Part shown: piece by piece, positions 18,253 through 29,004 of the stretch
Numbering within the stretch: the stretch's first letter is position 1
Layout: every line of letters begins with the position of its first letter
Assembly (NCBI GenBank): GCA_035286365.1
Contig: DATHJZ010000108.1
Location: forward strand, 36,224 to 100,223
Origin: CADEED01 sp035286365
GTDB lineage: Bacteria; Pseudomonadota; Gammaproteobacteria; Steroidobacterales; Steroidobacteraceae
Direction of reading: 5' to 3'
DNA: 64,000 nucleotides
Notes under the pieces: model-generated
Told to the model about the DNA's origin: nothing
Database searches by the model: none
What the model saw: only the letters and a program-made list of their open reading frames with translations
Made by a program: the position numbers and the translations under genes

Positions 18253-18936
18253 ATGAACAGCGCAGTCCGCATGAGCACCGCGTGCCTGGGAGTGCTTTTG
18301 GCAAGCGGTTGCATGCAGGCGCGCATCGAAGAATCGCGCGAAATGGCCACGCCCATCGCCAAGGGCGAGCGAATCGTCATCCTCGCCAAACCCCAGATCG
18401 AAGGCGCCGGCGCCGAAGACGATTTCATGGATTGCATCGGCAATGGATTGAACGGTGGCCGCCACGGAGTTGCAGTCCACGACAACAACGATTTCGTCGA
18501 CCAGATGTTTCCGTGGTTTGAGCCCAGCACCGCGCCCGGCAGGCCCGAGGCAATGAGCGCCTTGCTCGCCCGGCCCGGTGTGGCCGAGCAGGTTACGAAG
18601 ACCGGCGTGCGTTATGTAGTGTGGCTCGACGGCAGCACCCGCAAGACCGACGGCGGCGGCTCGCTCGCCTGCGGCGCGGCGCCCGGTGGGGCGGGCTGCA
18701 TCGGCTTCGGCTGGTGGGAGAAGGAGTCCAACTACGAAGCGACGATCTGGGATTTGAAACAGGCCAAGTCGGCGGGTAGCGTCGGCACCAACGTCACCGG
18801 AACTTCCGCCATCGTGGGGGCCATTGTTCCTTTGCCATTCATCGCGCGCGTACAGGCCACTGCATGCAATCGCATGTCCAACCAGCTGCGCAGCTTTTTC
18901 TCGGGAACCGACGGTCAACCCGCCGGTACCCACTAA
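18253..18936 (+). CDS. Lipoprotein of unknown function, first gene of kinase/vWA operon
   Basis: 227 residues. The ATG at 18253 follows a good ribosome site (GGGAGAAGG). The signal ends in the lipobox LLASGC (Cys about 20). The mature part has VILAKPQIEG, a central DFVDQMFPWFEP segment, a beta-rich core with YVVWLDGSTR, and a Cys/Gly-rich loop (LACGAAPGGAGCIGFGWWEK). I do not recognise a named domain. The C-terminal SAIVGAIVPLPFIARVQATAC is moderately hydrophobic. It opens a run of ten same-strand genes with gaps of 9-29 bases, which suggests a joint function at the envelope. Confidence 0.82.
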   Translation: MNSAVRMSTACLGVLLASGCMQARIEESREMATPIAKGERIVILAKPQIEGAGAEDDFMDCIGNGLNGGRHGVAVHDNNDFVDQMFPWFEPSTAPGRPEAMSALLARPGVAEQVTKTGVRYVVWLDGSTRKTDGGGSLACGAAPGGAGCIGFGWWEKESNYEATIWDLKQAKSAGSVGTNVTGTSAIVGAIVPLPFIARVQATACNRMSNQLRSFFSGTDGQPAGTH

Positions 18937-18959
18937 ATACGAATCTGCAGGAGGTTCGA

Positions 18960-19874
18960 ATGCGCACCTTTAATCTGATCAGCGTTGCCCTCGCGGCAGC
19001 GGTGCTCGCGGGCTGCGCTTCAACCGGTGGCGGCGGCGGCGGTGGCGGAATGCCGAGTCCTCCCTCCGGCGGCGGCGGAATGCCGGGCGGCGGCGGCGGG
19101 GGCGACAGCGGTGGTATGCCCAGCGGCGGTGGCGGAATGCCGGGTGGAATGCCCGGTGGCGACAGCGGCGGCATGCCGGGTGGCAGCAGCGGAATGCCCG
19201 GCGGCAGCAGTGGCCTGCCCGGTCTTCCCGGCGAAGGTGGCGCCACTCCATCCGTCCCCAGTCTTCCCGGTGAATCCGGTGACGGCAAATCGGGCGATTC
19301 CAGCAGCGGAAATAGTTCAGAGAGCGGCGGATCGAGTGGTGGCGCCGGCAAGGACGGCAAGGATGGCAAGTCTGGCAGCGCAAGCACCGAAGGTCCCGGT
19401 GGCGCGCAGACCTCCGAGGAGCGTCGTCAGTCCGGTGAAAAAAGTCTCGACGACTCGCTCGGCGATTTCGACAAGACATTGAAGAAAGAACAGGAGCGCG
19501 TGGCGAAAGAGCGCGACGCGAAGGGCCAGGGCAGCGCGGATGGCGAGGGCCAGGACGGCTCAGGCGCTTCGGGCACCGGCGAATCGGGCGCGGGCGGCAG
19601 CCCCGGTGGCCGCGAAGGCGATCTCAAATCGGAAGGCGGCAGCTCCGGCACCTCCGGCGACAAGAATTCGGGCGAGAGCAGTTCGAACGCGTCTAACAAG
19701 AGTGGCAAGTCCATCGGTGGTGGTGGCGGTGGTGGCGGCGGTCCGCAGACCAGCGGCAACGACGACGACATCGTCGCGCGGCGCCTGCGCAAGGCTGCCG
19801 AAGAGGAAACCGATCCGGAGCTGAAAGATCGTCTCTGGAAGGAATACAACGAGTACAAGAAGTCGGCGAAATGA
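18960..19874 (+). CDS. Gly/Ser-rich low-complexity lipoprotein
   Basis: 304 residues starting at the ATG 18960 after a strong AGGAGG site. The lipobox is VLAGC (Cys about 18). Residues about 20-85 are a run of Gly-Gly-Met-Pro units with poly-Gly stretches, followed by a Ser/Gly/Asp/Lys-rich region. About residues 150-190 are charged and helical (EERRQSGEKSLDDSLGDFDK), and a last poly-Gly run (nine residues) precedes a short helical tail ending EYNEYKKSAK. No enzyme fold is visible. The layout suggests a flexible, possibly periplasm-spanning tether anchored by its lipid. It sits 23 bases after the first lipoprotein gene. Confidence 0.8.
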   Translation: MRTFNLISVALAAAVLAGCASTGGGGGGGGMPSPPSGGGGMPGGGGGGDSGGMPSGGGGMPGGMPGGDSGGMPGGSSGMPGGSSGLPGLPGEGGATPSVPSLPGESGDGKSGDSSSGNSSESGGSSGGAGKDGKDGKSGSASTEGPGGAQTSEERRQSGEKSLDDSLGDFDKTLKKEQERVAKERDAKGQGSADGEGQDGSGASGTGESGAGGSPGGREGDLKSEGGSSGTSGDKNSGESSSNASNKSGKSIGGGGGGGGGPQTSGNDDDIVARRLRKAAEEETDPELKDRLWKEYNEYKKSAK

Positions 19875-19892
19875 AGAGCTCGAGGTGACGTC

Positions 19893-21188
19893 ATGACCAA
19901 CAAACTTCTTGCAGGAGCAGTGCTCGCAGCCTCGATGTTGCTGACCGCATGCGTCACCAGCGAAACCAAGCCCATCCAGAAGGTCGTGCCCAAGCAGGCT
20001 ACCGTGCACATTCCGGAGGCCGAGCTGCTGGACGTTGGAATACGCGTGTTCGACCCGGGCATTCCGAAGAACATCGAAGGCGATGATGAAGCCCTCGCCA
20101 AGAAGCGCATCTATCCCGATCTGCGCAAGGCTGAAGCGCGCTACATCCCCACGCTGCTGCGCGAGACGCTCGAGTCCACCGCGCAGTGGGGCGCCGTACG
20201 CGTCATTCCGGCCAGTGCCGAATTCGTCGACGTCATCGTCACCGGGCAACTCATCGACTCCAATGGCGGCTTCCTCGCCGTCGACGTCTCCGCGACGGAC
20301 GCCGCGGGCCGCGTCTGGATCAAGGACAAGCGCTACAGCAGCCTGGTCGACCTCGGCGCCTACAAGACCACCGCGTCGATGAAGGCGCGCGATCCGTTCC
20401 AGAACGTCTACTCCGAAATCGCCAACGACCTCGTGCTCGCGCGCGACGCGCTCACGGCGCTCGATCGCGAAAACATCCGCAAGGTCGCCTCCTTGAGGTT
20501 CGCCGCGGATCTCGCGCCGGAAGCCATGGCGGGCATGACGGCGAAGGATGCAAAAGGCATCACGCAGGTAGTCAGGCTGCCGGCCGATGGCGATCCGACG
20601 CTGGGCCGCATCGAGAAAATCCGCGAGCGCGATACGGCGGTGGTCGACACCGTCAACGACTACTACGCAAGCTTCCACGACTCCATGGAAGACTCCTACG
20701 GCAGCTGGCGCCAGACGAGCTTCTCCGAGCTCGAGAAGGAAATGCGCGCCAAATCCAGCGCCCGCACGCGCACCGTGCTCGGCGCCGCCGCGCTCATCGC
20801 CAGCATCTTTGCGCCGAACAGCTGCGGCAGCTACGACTACAACTGCCGCCGCATCGAAAACGCCGCGCGCAGTGCCGGTACCCTGGGCGGTATTGCCGCG
20901 GTCCTCTCGGGCTTGAAGAAATACGCCGATGCACGCGTGCACGCGGATGCGCTGAAGGAGCTCACGCAGAGCTTCCAGTCCGAAGTCGCACCGCAGGTGG
21001 TGGAAGTCGAAGGGCACACGCTGCGCCTGACCGGCACAGCGGAAGATCAGTACCGCGAGTGGCGCAAGCTGCTCAAGCAGCTCTATCTCGAGGAGACGGG
21101 CGCCGCGGCCGCGCCCCCGCCCGTCGCGCCGGCGCCGGTTCCGGCCACCACCACCGCAACCAGCAACGTCAAGCCTCCATCCAGTTAA
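19893..21188 (+). CDS. Lipoprotein of unknown function with membrane-like segment
   Basis: 431 residues. The lipobox is LLTAC (Cys about 20). The mature protein begins with an acidic/beta-rich domain (about 25-190: EAELLDVGIRVFDPGIPKN, SAEFVDVIVTGQLIDSNGGF) reminiscent of periplasmic solute or CsgG-like folds, though I cannot assign it. A helical middle region follows, then ARTRTVLGAAALIASIFAPN with a Cys pair in CGSYDYNCRR, and a second helical region. The C-terminus is Pro/Ala/Thr-rich. It lies 18 bases after the Gly-rich lipoprotein gene and 24 bases before the kinase gene. Confidence 0.8.
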   Translation: MTNKLLAGAVLAASMLLTACVTSETKPIQKVVPKQATVHIPEAELLDVGIRVFDPGIPKNIEGDDEALAKKRIYPDLRKAEARYIPTLLRETLESTAQWGAVRVIPASAEFVDVIVTGQLIDSNGGFLAVDVSATDAAGRVWIKDKRYSSLVDLGAYKTTASMKARDPFQNVYSEIANDLVLARDALTALDRENIRKVASLRFAADLAPEAMAGMTAKDAKGITQVVRLPADGDPTLGRIEKIRERDTAVVDTVNDYYASFHDSMEDSYGSWRQTSFSELEKEMRAKSSARTRTVLGAAALIASIFAPNSCGSYDYNCRRIENAARSAGTLGGIAAVLSGLKKYADARVHADALKELTQSFQSEVAPQVVEVEGHTLRLTGTAEDQYREWRKLLKQLYLEETGAAAAPPPVAPAPVPATTTATSNVKPPSS

Positions 21189-21212
21189 TAGTTAGTCGCC
21201 CCAAGACGACCC

Positions 21213-23597
<2,385 letters not shown>

Positions 23598-23613
23598 AGT
23601 TCTGAGAAACGCA

Positions 23614-26058
23614 ATGGAACCCTGGCCCTCATACGACGCCAACATCGTGCTGCGCACCGCGCAGGGCGATTCGCATTTCGGCGCGCGCGTGGTGGTCGAT
23701 CCGGGTTCCGGCGCGATGCGTGCCGATCACACCGACGCGCCCTCGCTGGTGGATGCGCTGCCGCTGGCGGGGATCCGCGCCGTCTCCGGACGCTGGCTGC
23801 TGGATGCCGCTTCCAACGGTCACGTGAGCATCAACGGCGTACCCATCGCCGGCGCCCGCATCATCATCGTGGGCGACGTCATCACGATTGCGGGCTCGCA
23901 ACTGCTGGTGGAAGACGCCACGGCGAACAACCTGGCGCTGCGACGCTTCGATCTCGAGGGCACCGAGACATTGCCGCCCGTCGGCGACAGCGTGCGCGCG
24001 GTGCCGCTGCCGGCCGAAGATCTTTCCATTGACATGGGCACGGTGCCCAGCATCGAAGGGTTCGCGGCGCCGCGGGTTCGCAAGGCGGCGCGTGGCCGCT
24101 GGAACTACGCCGCCTGGGTCATGGCCGCCGTGCTGCTCGCCGTGCTCGGGATGTTCGCGCTACTGCAGCCGATCGCGCTCGACCTGCAGCCCGCCGATGC
24201 CAAGGTCACTTCGGTGGGCGGCTTCTCCTGGCAATCGGCGTCGAGCGTGTTCGTGCTGCCGGGCGATCACAAGCTGCGCGCGTCGCGCGCGGGATACATC
24301 CCGGCCGACGTGCGCGTGAAGGTGGGCGGGCCGGTGCAGGCACACGCGTTGATCCACCTCGTCAAACTACCCGGCAAGCTCGAGGTGGATACCGGCGGCG
24401 TGGCCGCGGAAATTTCCGCCGACGGCGCGCGCCTCGGGCGGGTGCCGGGCACGGTCGACGTGCCGGCGGGCGAGCGCACGCTCACGTTCAAGGCGCCGCG
24501 CTATCTCGATCACGTGCAGCGCCTGCTCGTCGAAGGCGGCGGCAAGAAGCAGGATCTCAAGATCTCGCTCAAGCCGAATTTCGCGGTCGTCACTCTTTCC
24601 TCCGTGCCGAACGGCGCGCAGATCGAGGTGGACGGCAAGTCGGCCGGAGTGACTCCGGCAAAAGTCGAGATGGATTCGGGCATTCGCCGCGTGCAGGTTT
24701 CCGCGCCGGGATTGCGCCTGTGGACGTCGAGCGTGGTGGTGAACGCCGGCGTGCCGCAGACGATCGGGCCGATCGAACTCGGCGCGGCCGATGCGCGCGT
24801 CACCGTGCGCTCGGTGCCCTCGGGCGCGCAGGTCACGACCGGCGGCAGTTTCCGCGGCATCACCCCGGTGACTATCGATCTGTCGCCCGGCGTTTCGCAC
24901 GCCGTGAGCGTCGCGCGCGCCGGCTACGCGCCGTGGACGCGCGAGATCGCAGCCGTTGCCGGCCAGGAATCCACACTCGACGCGCGCCTCGCGGCGCTGC
25001 TGGTCGACGTGCGCGTGCAGGGCGAGCCGGCCGACGCCGAGGTGTTCGTGAACGGCGATTCGCGCGGCAAGGCGCCGGTGTCGTTGCAGCTGCCCGCGAG
25101 CCGCTGGCGCATCGAAGTGCGCAAGGAAGGCTTCAACGCCTTCGCCACCGACCTGGTGCTCGCACCCGGCATCGCGCGCACGTTCGACTACAAGCTGGTG
25201 AACCCGAAGGACGTCGTCGGCAACTCGCCCGCGAAACTCACCACCAAATCGGGCATCAAACTACTCATCGTGTCCGGCGGCACCTACCAGGCGGGCAGCG
25301 ACCGGCGCGAGCAGGGCCGCAGGCCGAACGAGGGTGCGCACAAGGTCACGCTGCTGCGTCCGTTCTACCTGGGCGAGCGCGAGGTCACCAACGCGCAGTT
25401 CCGCCAGTTCCGCGCCACGCACAACTCCGGCGCGGTCGGCAACGTTTCGCTCGATCTCGACAAGCAACCCGTGTCGCGCGTCACCTGGGAAGAAGCGGCC
25501 GAGTTCTGCAACTGGCTGTCGGGCGAAGAAGGCCTGCCGCCGGCCTACCAGGGCAGCGCCGACAGCGGCTTCACCTTGATCGTCCCGGTGACCACCGGCT
25601 TCCGCCTGCCCACCGAAGGCGAGTGGGAATTCGTGGCGCGCGCCGCGAGCACCGGCAAGCCGCTGAAGTACCCCTGGGGCAACGATCTGCCGGTCGTGTC
25701 GGGCACCGCCAACTTCGGCGGCAGCGAGGCGGCCGAACTACTCGGCGCCGCGCTTGCCGGTCACCGGGACGAATTCCCGGCCGTGGCTGCGCCGGCCCTG
25801 TTCCCGCCCAATGCACTCGGCTTCTACGACCTTGCCGGCAACGTCTCGGAGTGGGTCACCGATAAATATCTGTCGTTCGTCGCCTCGACAGCCGTGACCG
25901 ACCCGCTCGGTCCGGCCGACAGCAAGGGCCACGCGTACCGCGGCTCGAACTGGCGTTCGGTGAGCACCACCGAACTGCGGTTCCCGTGGCGCGAAGGCTC
26001 GGCGGAAGCGAGCGACGTGATCGGCTTCCGCGTCGCGCGTTACGTGGCGCCGGAATAG
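23614..26058 (+). CDS. Transmembrane FHA-like / PEGA-repeat / FGE-sulfatase-domain protein
   Basis: 814 residues from ATG 23614, 16 bases after the kinase gene. Residues about 5-115 resemble a degenerate FHA fold (GRWLLDAASNGHVSINGVPI, VGDVITIAGSQLLVED). A membrane helix lies at about 164-186. The periplasmic part has four or five PEGA-type repeats (about 200-540, such as VTLSSVPNGAQIEVDGKSAG and VTVRSVPSGAQVTTGG), then an FGE-sulfatase/SUMF1 domain (about 545-812: FYLGEREVTNAQFRQF, RLPTEGEWEFVARA, YDLAGNVSEWVTD, RGSNWRS, IGFRVAR). The catalytic cysteines of true formylglycine enzymes are not seen in the RGSNW region, so a binding role is more likely. Confidence 0.88.
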   Translation: MEPWPSYDANIVLRTAQGDSHFGARVVVDPGSGAMRADHTDAPSLVDALPLAGIRAVSGRWLLDAASNGHVSINGVPIAGARIIIVGDVITIAGSQLLVEDATANNLALRRFDLEGTETLPPVGDSVRAVPLPAEDLSIDMGTVPSIEGFAAPRVRKAARGRWNYAAWVMAAVLLAVLGMFALLQPIALDLQPADAKVTSVGGFSWQSASSVFVLPGDHKLRASRAGYIPADVRVKVGGPVQAHALIHLVKLPGKLEVDTGGVAAEISADGARLGRVPGTVDVPAGERTLTFKAPRYLDHVQRLLVEGGGKKQDLKISLKPNFAVVTLSSVPNGAQIEVDGKSAGVTPAKVEMDSGIRRVQVSAPGLRLWTSSVVVNAGVPQTIGPIELGAADARVTVRSVPSGAQVTTGGSFRGITPVTIDLSPGVSHAVSVARAGYAPWTREIAAVAGQESTLDARLAALLVDVRVQGEPADAEVFVNGDSRGKAPVSLQLPASRWRIEVRKEGFNAFATDLVLAPGIARTFDYKLVNPKDVVGNSPAKLTTKSGIKLLIVSGGTYQAGSDRREQGRRPNEGAHKVTLLRPFYLGEREVTNAQFRQFRATHNSGAVGNVSLDLDKQPVSRVTWEEAAEFCNWLSGEEGLPPAYQGSADSGFTLIVPVTTGFRLPTEGEWEFVARAASTGKPLKYPWGNDLPVVSGTANFGGSEAAELLGAALAGHRDEFPAVAAPALFPPNALGFYDLAGNVSEWVTDKYLSFVASTAVTDPLGPADSKGHAYRGSNWRSVSTTELRFPWREGSAEASDVIGFRVARYVAPE

Positions 26059-26067
26059 GAGTCGTCT

Positions 26068-26442
26068 ATGCGCAATATTCTTTTCAGCCTGTTCGCGATC
26101 GGCGTTGCCGCGACTGCCGCCATGATGGCCACCACCGCGATGCTCAATGCGCCGCATCGCACCGCCGCTGTCACCACCATGCCTGCGGCCAACGTGGATG
26201 CGCCGAAGCCCGCGGAAACTCCGCCGGCCGTACCGCCGAGCGGCACACCCGCGCCGCCGGGCGGCACACCGGATGCGGGCAAGCCCGCGACGGCGGGCGG
26301 CGCTGCCGCGCCGGGCACCGACGCGGCCAAAGCAGACGAAGGCGAGGACAAAGACCCCTACGAAGGCATCGCTCCCGAGGAGCTGCCGCCCGATCTGCAA
26401 TACAACGCCGATTCGAGCGTCAGTTTTCCGACCAACATCTGA
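26068..26442 (+). CDS. Small membrane-anchored Pro/Ala-rich protein
   Basis: 124 residues. A single N-terminal hydrophobic segment (LFSLFAIGVAATAAMMATTA) can be a signal anchor or signal peptide. The rest is a Pro/Ala/Gly-rich stretch followed by an acidic tail (DEGEDKDPYEGIAPEELPPD). No known domain is recognisable. It lies 9 bases after the FGE-domain gene and 22 before the FHA/actin-like gene, so it is almost certainly part of the operon; a linker or small regulatory subunit is plausible. Confidence 0.72.
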   Translation: MRNILFSLFAIGVAATAAMMATTAMLNAPHRTAAVTTMPAANVDAPKPAETPPAVPPSGTPAPPGGTPDAGKPATAGGAAAPGTDAAKADEGEDKDPYEGIAPEELPPDLQYNADSSVSFPTNI

Positions 26443-26464
26443 TTCCAGAAACTAACTACACACC

Positions 26465-27823
26465 ATGTACGGCCTGCACTTCGACCACCACACGTTGACC
26501 ATCGCCCGCGATGGCGAGCTGCTCGCCAACGAGCCGCTGGCGGTGGAGATCGCGGCGCGCGATCCGCGCTTCGGCCGCGCGGCGCTGGCGGCCTCGCGTG
26601 GCCGGCCGGACGAGGTGTCGCTCAACCACTGGCGCGAGCTCGGCAAGAGCGACGCGGCGGCGCGCGCCGTGGCGCTCGAGCTGCATGCGCATCTGCACGC
26701 GCTCGGCGTCACCGACCGAATCGATGCGGTCGTGGCCGTGCCCGCCGATCTCGACGCCGCTGCGTTGACCAGTCTGCGCGGCGCGTTCAGCGCCGCAGGC
26801 GTAGACGTCCGCGATTTCATCGACGCGGCCGCACTCACCGCGGCCGCGGTGGCCGAGCGGCCGCACTACGTCATGCTCGAAGCCGGCTGGCATTCCGCGA
26901 TCGCCACGCGCGTCGTGGGTGGGCCTGAGTGCGCGGTCGAAGAATCCTTCGTGAGCGAACGCGCGAACCTGCTCGACGTCTACGATCTGTGGCTGGTTGC
27001 GGTCGCATCGGTGATGGTCAAGAACACGCGCTTCGATCCATTGCTCAGCCTGCCCGTCGAACAACGCCTGTTCGCGGACCTGCCGGCGCTGGCCGCGCGC
27101 GCGGCGACCGAAGCCCGCGTCGAAGCCGCGCTCGAGTCCGACGGTGCGCGCTTCGCCGTCGAGGTCGAATCGCAGCTGTTCGCCGATGCGGCGCAGTCTT
27201 TCTATCGCGAGCTCACGCGCCTCGCGCGCCTGGCGAGAATCGCGGGACAGGGTGCAGCGCTGGTGCTGCCCGCCGAATCGCGACGCTGGCCCGGCTTCCT
27301 CACGCGCCTGCTCGAGCTCGAACAGGATGGCCTGGTGATCGCGCCGGCGGGGCTGGCCGCGGTTGCCGCCTCGCTGCAGGCGATCGATCCGGTTGCGCCT
27401 GCGCCGCGTCTGCGCCGCCATGTCGCAAGGCTCAGTGAACACAGCCTCGCGGACCAGATCGAATACGTGTCGTCCGTCACGGCGTCACCCGGCCGTGCGT
27501 TGCCGGTCACGCATATTCTCTTCGGCGGCGACTCGATGCGTTTTCCCGAGGGCGGCCTCGTCATCGGTACCGACGAGGCGTCCAACACGCCGCACATCAC
27601 GTTGCCGCGCGCGGCCGCCGGTGTGTCGCGCCGTCATTGTTCGTTGCGTCGCGAAGGCGAGCGCACCGTGCTCATCGATCACAGCCGCTACGGCACCTGG
27701 GTGAACGGCGCGCGCGTGCGCGAGCGCGCCCCGGTGCGTCCCGGCGATCGGCTCCGTGTGGGTACGCCGGGCGTGGAATTCACGCTGATTTCCGCCGCGG
27801 CCTTCGTGAAAGACACACCGTGA
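26465..27823 (+). CDS. Actin/Hsp70-like protein with C-terminal FHA domain
   Basis: 452 residues, no signal peptide. The N-terminal 330 residues resemble a diverged Hsp70/YegD-type actin fold: a short strand pair at the start (GLHFDHHTLTIARDGE), DAVVAVPADLDAAALTSLRG (like the AVITVPAxF segment) and helices typical of subdomain II. The canonical phosphate loops are weak, so ATP binding is unsure. The C-terminus (about 345-445) is an FHA domain with VSRRHCSLR, RYGTWVNGARV and GDRLRVG. It could bind phosphothreonine made by the operon's kinase. Its stop overlaps the next start as GTGA. Confidence 0.78.
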   Translation: MYGLHFDHHTLTIARDGELLANEPLAVEIAARDPRFGRAALAASRGRPDEVSLNHWRELGKSDAAARAVALELHAHLHALGVTDRIDAVVAVPADLDAAALTSLRGAFSAAGVDVRDFIDAAALTAAAVAERPHYVMLEAGWHSAIATRVVGGPECAVEESFVSERANLLDVYDLWLVAVASVMVKNTRFDPLLSLPVEQRLFADLPALAARAATEARVEAALESDGARFAVEVESQLFADAAQSFYRELTRLARLARIAGQGAALVLPAESRRWPGFLTRLLELEQDGLVIAPAGLAAVAASLQAIDPVAPAPRLRRHVARLSEHSLADQIEYVSSVTASPGRALPVTHILFGGDSMRFPEGGLVIGTDEASNTPHITLPRAAAGVSRRHCSLRREGERTVLIDHSRYGTWVNGARVRERAPVRPGDRLRVGTPGVEFTLISAAAFVKDTP

Positions 27824-28917
27824 AGAAGAAGCGCAAAGCTTTCGAAGTCTTCACGCTGTCGTTCCTCGACTGCATCTGCTGCGGCTTCGGCGCGGTGGTG
27901 CTGTTCTACACCATCGTGCAGGCGCAGGCGGGTGCGCAGGAAATCCTGCGTCTCGATCAGCTCACCGGCGAAGTGCGCAAGCTCGAAGAAGAAGTGAAGG
28001 ACGGCACCAAGAACCTGGTGGTGTTGCGCAACACGGTCGAGAAGACCGACGAAGACGCGGCCACCGCGCAGGCGCGCGCGTTGCGCGTGGCCAGGGAACT
28101 CAAGGAACGGCGCGAGCAGTCCACCGAATTCGATGACGAGAGCCTGGCGCGCCGCGCGCACATCAACCAGTTGAAGGCCGACATCAAGTCGATGGAAGAA
28201 GGCATGAAGCGCCTGCAGGGCGGCGCGCTCGACAAGGGGCCGGCCGGCTCGCGCGTGAAGGCGTTTCGTGGCCGCGGCGATCGCAAATACATCAGCGCCT
28301 TGCGCGTGAAGGGCAAGCGCATCCTGGTATTGCTGGACACGTCCGCCAGCATGATGGAAGACGACGTGGTGAAGGTCATCCGGCTGCGCAATCAGCCCGA
28401 GGCCGCGCGCCGTGCCGCGCCGAAGTGGCGCCGCGCGCTCGACATGGTCGAATGGATCACCGCGCAACTGCCGGACAACAGCCAGTTCCAGGTGTACGGC
28501 TTCAATGTGAAGTCGAAAGCCGTGCTGGGCGATTCACAGGGCAAGTGGCTGTCGTCGAGCGATCCGCGCGTGATCAACAACGTGCTCACCGCGACGCGCA
28601 ACATCACGCCCGGCGACGGCACCAGTCTGGTCAACGCGTTGCTGTCGGCCCGCACGATCAATCCGGCGCCGGACCAGATCATTCTCATCACCGACGGCCT
28701 GCCTACCCAAGGCTCGGTGCCGCCGTCGCGCAAGTTCATCAACGTGCGCGAGCGCGAAAAACTTTTCGACGATGCCGCCAAGACCGTGACGAAGGATCTG
28801 CCCATGGACGTGGTGCTGCTGCCGATGAAGGGCGACCTGCTCGCGGCGCACGCGTACTGGCGCATGGCGCGCAAGACCGGCGGTTCGTACGTCATCCCTT
28901 CACGTGACTGGCCCTGA
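27820..28917 (+). CDS. Membrane-anchored coiled-coil / von Willebrand A protein 1
   Basis: 365 residues from GTG 27820, overlapping the previous stop. A basic start (KKKRKAF) leads into the signature EVFTLSFLDCICCGFGA and one membrane helix (about 14-34). A coiled coil spans about 45-130. The vWA domain (about 165-350) has a good MIDAS motif: DTSASM (Asp about 173), Thr in GDGTSL and Asp in ITDGLP. The basic N-terminus before the helix predicts that the coiled coil and vWA domain lie in the periplasm. vWA domains mediate metal-dependent protein contacts. The same N-terminal signature recurs in the next gene. Confidence 0.87.
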   Translation: MKKKRKAFEVFTLSFLDCICCGFGAVVLFYTIVQAQAGAQEILRLDQLTGEVRKLEEEVKDGTKNLVVLRNTVEKTDEDAATAQARALRVARELKERREQSTEFDDESLARRAHINQLKADIKSMEEGMKRLQGGALDKGPAGSRVKAFRGRGDRKYISALRVKGKRILVLLDTSASMMEDDVVKVIRLRNQPEAARRAAPKWRRALDMVEWITAQLPDNSQFQVYGFNVKSKAVLGDSQGKWLSSSDPRVINNVLTATRNITPGDGTSLVNALLSARTINPAPDQIILITDGLPTQGSVPPSRKFINVREREKLFDDAAKTVTKDLPMDVVLLPMKGDLLAAHAYWRMARKTGGSYVIPSRDWP

Positions 28918-29004
28918 GTCGGACCTGCCCGCATGCACAAACGCCGCGAATTCGAAGTCTTCACGCTGTCGTTCCTCGACTGCATCTGTTGCGGCTTCGG
29001 CGCG
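27841..29004 (+). repeat. 54-base direct repeat at the 5' ends of the two vWA genes
   Basis: Bases 27841-27894 and 28951-29004 are identical apart from one silent C/T change (27880 versus 28990). They encode the shared FEVFTLSFLDCICCGFGA signature. The flanking sequence diverges sharply on both sides. Confidence 0.85.

Noticed and set aside
19017..19230. GGC-rich stretch as a possible tandem DNA repeat or CRISPR-like array
   Set aside because: Units vary in length and sequence and keep reading frame as Gly-Gly-Met-Pro; this is a low-complexity coding region.
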